Shown here piece by piece: positions 34,939 to 47,036 of a stretch of 64,000 bases of DNA. The stretch is from positions 1,054,001 through 1,118,000 of the forward strand of contig JASFAU010000005.1 in assembly GCA_039704465.1 (NCBI GenBank). The letters run 5' to 3'. Position numbers and translations under genes: made by a program. The DNA comes from Plasmodiophora brassicae. Lineage: Eukaryota; Endomyxa; Phytomyxea; Plasmodiophorida; Plasmodiophoridae. Positions within the stretch are counted from its first letter, which is position 1; every line of letters starts with the position of its first letter. The notes beneath the pieces were generated by a model that was not told the origin of the DNA, did no database searches, and worked only from the letters and a program-made list of their open reading frames with translations.

Positions 34939-36872
34939 TTATCTCTTCGCAGACGTCTCCGCTTGGCCAACGCCTTCCGAAATTGCCGTCTCGTTTACGG
35001 GCCAGCCAGTCGACACGAACAAGTCGAAGATCCTGTTCGTCTTGTTGACGTCAATCCGGAGGAGTTGGGATGGCACCGCGTTGAGCAGCCCTCGACTTGA
35101 GCTCTCCTTGACAATGCGATCTTTCAGCGCCTTCAGTTGCAGAGGTTCAAGTCGAAGTTTCGTGCACAGAGCAATCTCGTGTGCGTTCAAGGCCTCGAAG
35201 CCCGGCTTGGACCGATCCAGCTGCCACGATGGGGATGCAGCAGTGCGGCGGGATACATCCTCCATCGGCTTCGGTGGTGCCCCTTCATCGTCGGCCTTGG
35301 ATACTTCATTATCAGCACTCAAGCGCCGCCTCCGAGAAGATCCAGTCTGCTAACTTAAGTCTTAGCAGAGATGCTGACAGAGCCCGGTGCCTTCCAACTT
35401 ACCAATTTCGGCCCCATCGATAGATAATCGACTTTGTCCTTGTCCTTGCGAAGCACTTTGTTTGTTTCGCGCTTCTTCTTTTCGATTTCATATTGAACAC
35501 TTTCGCTAAGAGTTTGAATGCCCATTAGCCTGTGTTCCTGCAACTGTTCAATACGCTTCCGCAAACGGTTCTCATTGATGAGCCCTGCAAAGGGAAGTCA
35601 GGGACGCCCACTCTGGTATAGCGTGCGCCCGTACCCTGAATGAATTTCGCATGGTCTTCTTTGCTCTGAAACCGGGCAAAGCAGGCCATCTTCTGGCACA
35701 GATCGCGCTCTTCGCGACTGCGCTTTCGTCCCTAAAGACAGGAGATCAGCATCACCGTACGAAAGACCCTCGACGTGCAGTGCATACACTCGGTATAAGA
35801 AGCTCACGGTCCAATATGAAATCCTTTCGACGCTGCCTTTCATCCAGCGTCTTGTTATAGATCGCGATGACGTCCAGCTTCAGACGTCGTTCTTCAGGGG
35901 AATCAGTCGGCAGGAACTCCATATCCGACAGGTACTTCTCGGCCTCGTTATCGTATTCCGTGTCGAAATCGCCTGATCCATGAGATCAGCACAACCATCC
36001 ATACGAACATAGGCAGCGTAACGAACCTCGCTTGGCGCAATACCCCACCATTCGCGCCAGGCTCTCCTGCGCTTTCGCAGGCGGCGCAGTCGACGGTTTC
36101 GCGCTGCCTGCTTTCTTGCCCATCGACGCTGATGCCGGTTCCGCTCCCGGCTCCGACAGAATCGACAGTCTCCTGTCGATTGGGACGCTAACTGGACCAT
36201 CCTTCTTATAGTCCTACACCGACCCGCTAAGCTTAAGAGTTCGATATTCCCGACAATGCCGCGCGTCGTACCTTGAAATCAAGAAGTGGGGCATCCATCT
36301 GAGGGAGCGGTGCCGTCGCACCAGACAGATACACTGCAGTGTAATGCGCCTGGCACTTCTGTTTGGATTTCGTGCCGACGTATTCAGCGATGTCGGCCCA
36401 GTTCCCAAAGCCGCACGCCACGATGCCTTCGAGCAGCAAGCGCTCTTCGTCGGCGCCCCAATCCCGATCAAAAATCGGTTCGCTGATATACTCGATGACG
36501 CGATACGGGTGGTCGTTCTTATGCGACAGCATTTCCACGCCCGTTGAGAAGCATTCCAAGCAGAGGTCGAAATCGGTGCATTCAGCGCACCGGATTCGAA
36601 CGGTCGTAGAAATATCCTTCCGGCAATAATCGCATTCGTAACGATTCGCACCGGCTGCAAACCCGAACCATGAGCGGTCGATCGAAACGCCACAACCGAC
36701 CACGACGATACCTTTCTTCTTGGGCGGTTCGACCACTTCCGGCACTTCCGGTTCGGGAGCTGCCGGCGCACTCGCCCGCCGCTGTCGTTTCTGTTCGCGT
36801 CTGTGAAAACTGTCAGCGGATGACGATATCGTCGTGAGCGTCGCGATCGCCTCACCCATCCGTGTCGCCCAT
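34939..36872 (-). CDS. ADA2: ADA2 transcriptional adaptor (ZZ, SANT, SWIRM)
   Basis: Subunit of GCN5-containing acetyltransferase complexes (SAGA/ADA). Order: short N-terminus, ZZ zinc finger (YECDYCRKDISTTVRIRC...FDLCLECF), SANT domain (WGADEERLLLEGIVACGFGN), central ADA2 region (KRGDFDTEYDNEAEKYLSDM; ERRLKLDVIAIYN) and C-terminal SWIRM domain (IALCTKLRLEPLQLKALKD...IDVNKTNRIFDLFVSTGW). Seven introns (46-58 nt) give 518 residues. The start ATG at 36872 requires a 46-nt intron after MGDTDG; a downstream ATG at 36859 would avoid it. One 57-nt intron just before the ZZ finger keeps the frame open if retained, so 19 residues there are uncertain. Confidence 0.9.
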
Positions 36873-37080
36873 CGCGGCACACCGACCTACCGCGCACTGA
36901 ACTGCTTCCGCAAAACTCCGTGACCATGACATACATCTCGCCAAGCAGGGCCTGTGAACACGACTAGGCACAAGCGAACAGGCGGCTGTGTACACACGAA
37001 GGACGTCCTCGGGTGGCATAGGTTGCGATCACGCAAACGTGTCCGCTGCTGGGAAGGTCGACACGGATTTTGGCCAGAGG

Positions 37081-37817
37081 TCAGCGAAGATCAAGGCGCG
37101 TTTGCTGGACAACTGATGACAGGGCACACTCAATCTCGACGGAGTCCAGTTTCTTGCGAAGGAGTATAGGACCTTGGGGCTTCGTAAATGTCTGGCGCCG
37201 CGACACCTCGTTGCAGATACGTTCAACGCCGGTCAGTGTCGCACGGGACGGAGGTCGCTCTTAGTTTCTCGTACCGTGATGGTGGTGACGCCGACAAGGA
37301 TCGACAACGCCAGGCCTGGTGCCGCCATCTCGAGGTGCAGTATCGCGAATGCGAACATCACAGGCGGCAACGACACTGAGGTGATAGTGTCCATTGATTT
37401 CAACCAGGAATGAACGTGGAGGTGTGCAGTGTTCACTGCATCGACTACCATAGCAGCGACTAACCGATCATCCGCTTCGTAAGCAACCCGTTCGCAACGG
37501 CAGCGAAATGGCATCACCTTCGTAGGCAACACGGTCGACTGCAGGTCTGCGCCATACTAAATGTGAGGTCGGCCATTGCAGGATCCAATCCAGAGCACTG
37601 CAGAACGACGAGACGCGCCAATACATAAAGTTCCGCTTCCGGGGCGAACCAGCAACCGCAGCAGCAACCGAGGCCATGATAAACCGACCCGAGAACCAAA
37701 TGAATCGGATCCGGATGAAGGTCGAGTAGGCCAGCGTGGTGCCGGTCGAATCATACATTGCCCGTGAATCGCAGGTAGTATACAGAAATAGTGAGGTTTG
37801 TGTGTCGAACGACGGCA
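37081..37817 (-). CDS. putative multi-pass membrane protein, unrecognised
   Basis: Several hydrophobic stretches occur in order on the minus strand: a segment around IRFIWFSGRFIMASVAAAVAG, another around SLPPVMFAFAILHLEMAA, then LALSILVGVTTIT. A basic soluble C-terminus contains RRQTFTKPQGPILLRKK and ends at TGA 37081-37083. At least two introns are needed (one 44 nt ending just before ADDRLVAAM). The last junction is not settled because several short GT donors precede the AAGAG acceptor. I cannot assign a family. It is directly downstream of the thioesterase-like gene, on the same strand. Confidence 0.5.
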
Positions 37818-37917
37818 TATGTACCGGCATAAACTTGACATTCAATAGTCATCCAAGGAGTTCTGATTCGATGTGCTAGGCAACGGGAAGTTGAGTATGC
37901 ACCAGTGACAGAGGGGA

Positions 37918-38792
37918 TCATTGCACATCTCCTAGGCCGGGTAAGGGATCCGGCATGAACCTCGTCATCATGTCCTCCCTGGTCAAGCCGACAAGCTTCA
38001 TGTTGATCCACAGCAGGCTGTACGAGAACCTCTCGTGCACCGTGTTTTCGGCCGTAGGCTTCTGGTCGTGCACTTCGACATTGCCCCAGTTTTCGTACGC
38101 TTCGCGAGCCTGGTGAACTGTTTCAAACCATATCTTAGGATCGTTTCGGAACAGACGTTGCACGCAGCCAAATCCCACCAGTTATCGCTGCGCCAGGGCC
38201 ACCCTGGAAAGCAATCATGGGGACGTACTCCTGCGAGTCGTGTGGTGGCGGTAACGGAATTTCATCAGGTTGAATCGATATCACGCCGCTGATCGGAATG
38301 TCAAGTTCCTTGCTGGCCGGTACGTTAGACGCAGGGATAAGCACCGGCGCCATGTGGGAAACGAACCATGATATTGCAACGTGAAGGGCCATAGTGGCGC
38401 CCTCCTTATAGCCACCAATGAATACCGGCACGTTCTGCCTACAGATCAATTGCCGGATATCATCCAGGTCCTTCTCGCGCGGTTCGTCTCCCGGGTACCA
38501 TGGGTGCGTCCTCGTTTCAGGGTCGTAACGAGCTGGGCGACAGGTCGGACCTCAACCAGTACTCCACATCATCAGATGACCACCAACCACGCGGCAGCAG
38601 CAGCTTGATCTTGTGCTTCAGGCCGCCCGTCTTCATGTACACCTCCCGGAAGTCCTTCGGGCCGACCTGGTTCCCGTGCAAGAAGACCAGCGACGTGAAG
38701 AACGTCGACGGATCCGCGTCCGTCGTCGACGACGCCATCGCCCGTCGTGCCAGCCGACCGCATCGTCCCACACGCAACCGCCGCAAGAGCAT
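37918..38792 (-). CDS. acyl-protein-thioesterase/carboxylesterase-like protein lacking the catalytic serine
   Basis: Alpha/beta-hydrolase of the phospholipase/carboxylesterase (APT) type: SLVFLHGNQVGPKDF at the oxyanion-loop position, KLLLPRGWWSSDDVEYW, then, after a 46-nt intron, THPWYPGDEPREKDLDDI. The nucleophile elbow is next. Where active APTs have GFSQGGA, this protein reads GYKEGA (coding around 38400), so lysine replaces the serine, and there is no splice site there that would change it. The Asp and His positions are also hard to find. The N-terminus MLLRRLRVGRCGRLARRA resembles a mitochondrial presequence. It is probably a pseudoenzyme. One intron near 38180-38250 is not settled. Confidence 0.65.
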
Positions 38793-38952
38793 CCCGGGCG
38801 ACGACGCTGGCGGCGGTCACCCCGCAACGGGACGGGGACAGTCCGAATGCAGTTCGTGCGCAGTCATCTGCACCGCCACATCATGGACCATCGCAGAGCA
38901 CAACGCGCACACAACGACACAGTGGGGGAGGGGTGAATTCACAATTTCCGGC

Positions 38953-41900
38953 CTACGGCGACGCCACCTGGAAGCAGGTGTCGCTGAACCAGGCGTGGTC
39001 ATCGAGGAAGTGGCCGACCACACGGAGGCCCGCCTTGGCCGCGAACGCCTCGATCTGCGCCAGGTCGTACTTGTACGAATTCTGCCCCCCGGGCACCGGT
39101 TAGCGTGTCGCACGGTGGTGCCCGCCACGCGCGCGGTTTACCTCGACGTGGATCGATTCGCGCGCCCGGAAGGGTATTTCCAGACGGCGCCCGTCGCCGT
39201 CGACCGTCACGACCAGGTCCTGCTTGGCGACCAGGTGGCTCTCCATGCGGCGACGGTCCGGATTGAACAGCGCCTCGTGCTCGAACTGTTCGCGCACGAT
39301 ATCCCCGCCCAGCTCGCGATTGATCCGATCCAGCAAGTTGTAGTTGAACTCGGCCGTCACCCCTGCGTCACGTCAGCAAACCGCTTGCCGTGTTTGAACA
39401 ACACGAGGCGTTTCTGACCGGCGGCGTCGCTGTAGGCATCGACCATAATGGAATGGTTCTCCTTGACGAGGTCGAAACCAACGATCAACAGATCGCCAAT
39501 GTTCAACGCTTCGCGGAGGTCGCGTAGAAGGGCCCCCGCTTTGTCACTGTCATAGTTGCCGATGGAACTGCCCAGGAACAGGACGACATTCGACATGCCC
39601 GGCCGGTCGACCTTCGTGGTCCAGCGCAGCGCTTCAACATTGTCACCGAGCAGCAACGTGGCATCGTCGACGTCGACCGCTGACGAGCGCAGGACGCTGT
39701 GCAGCGCGTTCAGAGCGCCCTGGGAGATGTCGATCGCCGTGTACGACAGCTGGATGCCACGCGAGCGGAGCGCTCGCAGGAACGGGATCGTCTTCGTCCC
39801 ATCACCTTCCGCAACGTCAGGCGCTTCCCGCGATGGATTCGCGAGTGGCCCCGACCTGCACCAATCTCGATCAGGTTCACCGAGGCCGGGTTCGCCAGCC
39901 TGGTCAGCAGGTCGGCGATCGCCGGTGCGTGCTTCTGCAGGATGTGGGCCTCCGTCCGCGTCAGATAGTACTCCTTCGTTTCCGTTATCTTCGTGTACCT
40001 GACGCGACGGTTAGCTTGCCAGCGGATCGAGCAATGCAGAACGAATCGCTTCCAGTTCCGATCCACGATCATCGTAGAAGTGCACGGAATCGATACGTTT
40101 CGGGTTAGAGCACAGCCCGACACGAACGTCGCCAGCGAACCGATCCGCCGCCGACGCGCTGCCCCAACCCGGGAGCGTCGCGAATCGCATGCGTTCGCGG
40201 CCAGCAACGACGTCACGACAGATGCGGAACTTGGCGAACGGGTAGATGTAATTCCTCTGGTACCTGTGCCACACAACCGCCCCGTTACGAAGAGAGGCCC
40301 AGCTGACGAGCTGGGGGCGAGCAGCAGACCAGTTCCGGAACGAGGGGCGCGTTAGGTTCTCGGTCGTCGCCCAGGATCCCCCTTTCATCACATAATGCTT
40401 GCCTAGAGCGGGGGCATTCGTTCAACATTGGACCGTGGTACGTCTCTCGGCGGTTCACTGGTACCGTCGAAGAAATCGGCCGAGTAGCCGGGGTACGACG
40501 CCACCGGTACGAAGTCTTTGGGATCGCCCAGAGGAGCGAACGGCGTTGACGTCCACTCCCATCCGTTGCCAACCAGGTCCCGCACGCCGAACGGGCTCGC
40601 TATTGACCAGCTGAGTTCGCAACGGTCGTCCGTCCAGCGACGACGCCCCGCACCTGAGTTCGACTCGTGCACAGGCTGCGTTCCCCAGTGCCGAAAGTTG
40701 ATGTTGACGTCGGCACGCGCGGGGCCCTCGTCTCCCCATGGGAACCGGGCGCGAGCATCACCGTATGCAGCGCGATGATATTCTACACGCAGCAAACCGG
40801 TGTCGACACATCTGAACGGTGAGTCGTTCGGTGGGGACGTTACCGGGTTCGGTCATAAGGCGCCCGCCATGGGACCGGCAGTACGCCTCCGCTTCGGCGT
40901 TCGAGACGAACACGGGATGGTCGGCCACCTCTGACAGCGGCACGTACTCGAACAGCGTTCGCACCAGCCTGCGAGCGGTGCGTCATCAGAGCAAGATCGG
41001 GCGCACGGACGCGTGACCTTGACCATTGCCCCGAGGCATCGTCGCGCTTCCACAGCGCCGGGTGTCGAACCTGGTCCCGGACGATCCACTGCCAGATGTC
41101 TGGTGCCCAGCTGGATTCCTCGCTGTAGGCGCCTTGTCCGACCCATTCCAGGTACTCTGCGTTCGTGACCGGAAGCGATTGCACGTGGAAGGCGCCCACC
41201 TCAACCGACACCTGCGGGAACTCATTGTCCCATCCGACTACGAGCAGCGTTACGAGGTCATCGACGGCAGCGGTTCGGCAATGGGCGTACAGGATGTGTC
41301 AGAGCGCGCCATGCCCAGGACGGCCGTTCCATCTGGGACGGTGCACTGAACACGGTCCCACGTCGTCGTGCCCGCTGCTCCTGGACGGCGCTCGGGCACC
41401 GATTCGGGACGCGACACGTGCATGGGATCGCATTGCATCATCATGTACAGCAGCGCTGGCAGGGGCGGTCAGCAACGCGGGCACATCCTGAGGCGGTCGC
41501 CGTACGTACTCTCTTGGTGCATCTGCTCGTGCTCGACGATGATATCGACGACGCCGCCGAGGCGCATCTCGTGCAGTGTACCGATGCACCCGACGACACG
41601 ACGGCGGACGTCGTTGACGTAGTGGACGACCGCATCCATGGCCGGCCAAATGTCTTTGTTCGCATCAGCACTGTGCGCATGGCACTCGCCTGTGGTCACG
41701 TCCGGGTCCATGCCACGCTCGCTACGTTCGTTCCAGCACGATCAGCGCCCCGGGGGGACGTATCGCACAAAGTACATACAAGAGAGCGTCGAAGTCGACG
41801 TTGCCCCGGCGTGGAGCGCGTTTGCCCAAGGCGGCGACAACCTGGTTCATGGCGAACGCCGGCAGGTGGCCGACGTAGAACAGGAACGGGTGCCGCAACG

Positions 41901-42036
41901 CGATGGGTCGCAGCAGGAACCCGTCACCGTTCAGGCAGGAGAAGATCTGGTCCGTCCTTGCCCATGTTTCGCGCAACTCCAACGCTTTCGTCAGCGTCTT
42001 CGAATCCGGGCTGCCTTCCACAACGAACGACGCCAT
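38953..42036 (-). CDS. EgtB-EgtD ergothioneine synthase (copy A, lacks the PLP domain)
   Basis: Bifunctional enzyme. The EgtB half joins cysteine to hercynine via a sulfoxide; the EgtD half makes hercynine from histidine and SAM. Order: DinB domain (RHPFLFYVGHLPAFAMNQV; iron-ligand motif EHEQMHQES), FGE-sulfatase domain (PVTNAEYLEWV; GNGWEWTS; VMKGGSWATT; FRNW), then EgtD (LIEIGAG, NVVLFLGSSIGNYDSD, EFNYNLLDRINRELGGD, a C-terminal ASP stop at 38953). Fungal Egt1 has the opposite order, EgtD then EgtB. Many introns; for example the first, after FDALL, is about 57 nt. Start ATG 42036 reads MASFV, aligned with RLASFV at the PLP/EgtB junction of copy B, so this copy is a 5'-truncated duplicate with a new start. 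No disabling change was seen. Confidence 0.8.
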
Positions 42037-42417
42037 GCACTGTGGCGTTCGTTAAACAGAATGCGGGTCGACCGTATGACTGGCCCGAAGGTGGGCGACC
42101 GACGTTCTCGATAACGCGGCAGAGACCCGATGGTGCCCCGTTCCAGAAGACCGCCCGCCGACGTGAAGTCGCACGTGGGGGATGCTGGATGATTTCTAGC
42201 CCAGACGACGAGTGGGAGCGCGACCCCCGTATAACGGCCTGCATTTACCCAGAGAAGCGTCGCTCTGTGACTGTGTAGGGCCAGGCCGCCTAGCCCTTCG
42301 ATTGAGTGACCCACGCGAACGAATCTACGATGCGTTTTCGGTTGCTGATCGAAGATTCAGCGTCGACATCTTGCCAGGTCACATGTGCCAGGCCCATCGG
42401 CAACGGAGGACGCTGGT

Positions 42418-45400
42418 CTATTTGGAGACAACTTGGAAACACGTATCGGTGAACCAGGACTTGTCGTCGAGGAAGTGGTGGACCACGTGCAACCCGACCT
42501 TTCCTGCGAACGTCTCGATCTGCCCCAGCTCGTACTTGTACGAATTCTGTGAGCGACGCTGTCGTTTAGGGCATGATCGCTGTGCGGTTAGTGTGCCGCG
42601 ATACCTCAATGTGAATGGTTTCACGTGCCCGGAACGGGACCGCCAGACGCTGCCCGTCTTCATCGCCGTCGATGGAGACGACCAGGTCCTGGCTGGCGAC
42701 CAGGTGGCTCTCCATCCGGTTGTGCACCGGGTTGAACAACGCCTGGTGCTCAAAGCGAATGCGATCGAAATCGCCGCCCAGTTCGCGATTGACACGATCC
42801 AGCAAGTTGTAGTTGAATTCGGCGGTCACGCCTGCAGGCAGAAACCTTCAGCAAACCGCTCGACATGCAGGTAGCAACCGCCCCTGACCAGCTGCGTCGC
42901 TGTAGGCATCAATCATAATGGAGTGGTTCTCCTTGACGAGGTCGAAACCAACGATCAACAGATCGCCAACGTTCAACGCATCGCGAAGGTCGTGTAGAAG
43001 GGCCTCCGCTTTGTCATTGTCGTAGTTGCCGATGGAGCTGCCCAGGAACAGGACGACATTCGACATGCCCGGCCGGTCGACCTGCGTGGTCCACCGCAGG
43101 GCCTCAACGTTATCCCCGAGCAAGAACGTCGCATCGGTGACGTCGACCGCCGACGAGCGCAGGGCGCCTCGCAACGCGTCCAGCGCGCCCTGGGAAATAT
43201 CGATCGCAGTGTACGACAGCTGGATGCCACGAGACCGAAGCGCTTGCAGCAATGGGATCGTCTTCTTCCCGTCACCTGCCACAGCCATGGGTTGGGAACG
43301 CGTCGTGTGATCAGCGAACATTCATGGCTAACCCGACCTGCACCGATTTCGATCAGGTTGATGGACGACGGGTTCGGCAGCAGCGTCAGGACGGCAGCGA
43401 TCGTTGGCGCATGGTCCTGCAGGATCCGCGTCTCCGTCCGCGTCAGGTAGTACTCCTCCGTTTCCGTGATCATCGCGAACCTATTCGGATTAGGGGGACC
43501 ATGCCAGGAAGCACATCTGGCAACCGCTCACAGTTCCGATCCACGGTCATCATAGAAGTGCATGGAGTCGATGCGCTTCGGGTTCGAGGACAGCCCAGCA
43601 CGAACGTCGCGTGCGAACCGACCCTCCAACGACTGCTTGTTCCACCCCGGTAGCGTCACGAACCGGTACGACGTGGCGTCGCGGTCGTCCGCCTCAATGT
43701 CGCGACAGATTCGGAACTTGGCGAACGGGTAGACGTAATTCTTCTGGTACCTGTGCCGGTGTGGCTTCAGACGTCGACGCGCACGTTTACAGATGATAGG
43801 GGCGCAGCGAACCAGTTCCGGAACGACGGGCGCGTCATGTTCGTCGCTGTTGCCCACGATCCCCCCTTCATCACGTAATGTTTCCCTATCGTGACAGTAT
43901 CAGGCACCCACGTCCAGGTTCGATGGCCATTGTCGGTACCGTCGAAGAAGTCGGCCGAGTACCCGGGGTACGATGGCATCGGTGTGAATTGCAGAGGGTC
44001 TCCCAGTGGCATGAACTGGGAAGACGTCCACTCCCACCCGTTGCCAATCAGGTCCCGCACCCCAAACGGGCTCGCTGCGAACCGTTAAGCGCCAGGCGAA
44101 GGGAACCTCGACCACAACGCACCTGAATTCGACTGCCACACAGGTTGGGTACCCCAATGCCGAAAGTCAACGTTAACGCCGGCCTGCTCAGGAGCATCAT
44201 TGCCCCATGGAAACGGATGACAGGTGTCACCGTATGCAGCGCGATGGTACTCTACGTCAAACGCATTTGGACATCGTGTACGGAAGCGAGCGTCGGCTTC
44301 AGCGTACCGGGTTCGGTCATGAGTCGACCGCCATGGGACCGGCAGTACGCATCTGCTTCGGCGTTCGAGACGAACACCGGATGGTCGGCGACTTCCGACA
44401 GGGGTACGTACTCGAAAAGCGTACGCACCATCCTGTGGCAGTAAACGTGGGCACACAACCATCCGCTTCAGCGCAGTACTGACCACTGCTTTGAGACATC
44501 GTCGTACCTCCACAGCGCCGGGTGTCGAATCTGGTCCCGCACGATCCACCGCCAGACGTCTGGTGGCCAGTTGGACTCGACCGTGTACGCCCCTCCGTCG
44601 ACCCACTCCAGGTACTCTGCGTTCGTGACAGGAAGCCGTTGCACACGAAAGGCGCCAACGTCAACGGACACCTGCGGAAACTCGTTGTCCCATCCGACTA
44701 TCAACAGCATTAGAAAATCACCGACAAGCGGTTCGGCAATGGCCTACAGGTCGTGGCACAGCGAGACATGCCCAGCACAGCCTTTCCCCCAGGGATGGTG
44801 CACTGCATCGGTTCGCATGACGCCTTATGCATTGGAATCAGCGGGCGCTCCCGAAGCGATTCGGGCCGCGACAGGTGCACGGGATCGCATTGCATCATCA
44901 TGTACAAAAGTGCTGCAAGGAGACAGCCATCAGGAGCACAGTTCACGTATGGCAAGGCCGCATTACTCTCTTGGTGCATCTGCTCGTGCTCGATGATGAT
45001 GTCGACGACATATCCGAGGCGCATCTCAAGCAGGACCTCGACGCACCCTAGGATTCGCTGTCGAGTATCACAAGCATACTTGACGACATCATCAATCGCC
45101 GGCCAGACGTCGTTGTTCGCATCGGCGCTGTGCGCGTGACATTCCCCTGTTACCACGTCCGGGTCCATGCCACGCTCACTACACACTGTAAGGGCAGTGT
45201 CCAGTTGGAACCGTTGCATGGTGCACGTACAACAGAGCATCGAAGTTGGCGTTGGCGCGAACTGGGGCGAGCTTCCCCAGGGCGCGGGCGACCTGGTTCA
45301 TGGCGAACGCGGGTAGGTGGCCGACGTAGAACAGGAACGGGTGCCGCAACGTGATGGGGCGTAGCAGGAACCCGTCGGCAGACAGAAAGGAGAAGACCTG

Positions 45401-46858
45401 GTCCGACCTCGCCCATGCTTTCTGCAGCGCCGCTTCCGTCTTTGTTGACATTGCTCGAGGGTACTGCTCCTTCACGAACGATGCCAGGCGCCGAACGCCT
45501 TCCCGGATGACCTTCTCACGTGTTACCAAATGGGAATGTCGACACCCAAGATGCGAACGTACGTCGGGTTGATCTGCGAATACAACACGGACCCATCTAC
45601 GTCCTGGATAACTGAAACGGGACCCAGGATGGACCACGACCTTCGCCTGCGTTAGGATGTCGTTGACCAGAGCGCCGTCGTCGTCATGGCCATCGTTCGT
45701 GTTCAGCTCCACCATGATGGTCAACCCGGCATCAGCGACGACGTGCGCGTTGATTCGGTGCCGGTGGAGTTCGTTGTAGATCAATCGGTATGCAGCCGTC
45801 AGACGTTTGCTAGCGCATTCCATTAGCGCCGCTGGCGTGTCTCGATCGTGGAACGCCTTGGCAATGAACTCTTGCGTAGGATTGCTGATCTGGGTCAGGG
45901 TGGACAACGACGAGAACGTTGACGACTGGTGTCGGGTGTAGACGGCACCAACGTGAAGGCCAGCAAGGCCCGCTTTCGACAATCCCGTTACCACGTGGAC
46001 GTGGTCGTTGCTGTGGGCGTAGCGCAACGCGGAACAGAACTTGGAATTCGGCCACGAATGCAGCGATACAGCCAGCACCTCGTCCACGATCACGTGGATA
46101 CCGCGCGTATGCTCGACCACCTTCTCCAGGTCCGACCTGTGGTTGGACACAAGCATTAGCAAGAATGGCGACCGCAATGAACGTTCGTAACCTGGTCCAC
46201 AGTTGTCCCGTTGGCGTCGTTGGATTACAAAGGACCAGTGCGGCAATCGACGGGTTAGCGTTCAGACACGACAGCAAGGCATCCACCGACTATAACGGAG
46301 ACGAATGACGAAATTGGCATTTGAACAACAATTGCGATCGCTTGCGAACCTTCCCCAAGTCGACAGCGATTTCAATTGTGTCGAGGACACCTCTGCAACG
46401 AATGCACCGCATGGCACCTGGATGTGTTGGCGTCACGATGCCGACCACCTGCCCCGGTTGACATAGACTCTGCCGTTTCGTTGAGCTGAATATCCCTGAA
46501 ACCGGACGGCACAACTGACGTGAACAAGAAGGTCGAAAGCAGCATCACATCCGGAGGTCATCGTCAGGTTGGAAGCGTCCAGTTGGCGTCGATCGATGCC
46601 ACTGATGACAGATAGCAGCTCGAGAAACGCAGCCCGGCAGTCGCGCGAGCCCTGCTGAATCCCGTATCTAGTGACGCCCCGGTATTAGATCACCGACATC
46701 GTCATTTGCCCATTGAATCCGTACCGAGTCGTTGCCGTGGTAGGGGCGCAGCTCTGCAGGCGTGGCCGCCAGAAATCCAGGAGAAGGCGGTTCTCTGCAT
46801 AGGCCAGCTCAATGACCCCGTCCGGGTTGCGCCCGTCCTCGTACGCATCCAGCGACAT
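42418..46858 (-). CDS. aminotransferase-like/EgtB/EgtD fusion (copy B), candidate complete ergothioneine pathway enzyme
   Basis: N-terminal fold-type I PLP domain of the ACC-synthase/aminotransferase kind: NPDGVIELAYAEN, MTSGCDAAFDLL, LCNPTTPTGQLW, DEVLAVS, the Schiff-base lysine in GLSKAGLAGLHVG, and the carboxylate-binding arginine region SRFSYPGRRWVRVVF. The same open frame (45179-46246) continues without a break through VRRLASFVKEQYPRA into the EgtB DinB domain (RHPFLFYVGHLPAFAMNQV; EHEQMHQES), then FGE-sulfatase (GNGWEWTSSQF; KGGSWATATN) and EgtD (FLGSSIGNYDND; NYNLLDRVNRELGGDF), stopping at 42418. Introns are about 50-56 nt. Inference: the PLP domain could be the C-S lyase that releases ergothioneine. 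ATG 46858 gives a rather short N-terminus; an upstream exon is possible. Confidence 0.8.
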
Positions 46859-47036
46859 GCGCTCGTGCTTGTTCGTCAAGTGCACAACTCTGCAACTCGG
46901 ACGTCAATGGATGGCAGGGAATGGCCCGGGGACGATTGCCATTTTCGGCCGATCACTGACTGGGGTTCGGCGTCGAAACGATTCCGCGCCAGGCGCGATG
47001 CAGTTAAGGTGTGATCCAGGTGGCCGGCCTAATGGG

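Noticed and set aside
36185..36195. ACTATAAGAAGG as a TATA box inside the ADA2 region
   Set aside because: It is coding sequence at the start of an ADA2 exon (DYKKDG).
42418..46858. OvoA (ovothiol synthase) instead of an ergothioneine enzyme
   Set aside because: The domain order fits OvoA, but the methyltransferase carries EgtD-specific motifs (FLGSSIGNY, NYNLLDRxNRELGG) at the expected places.
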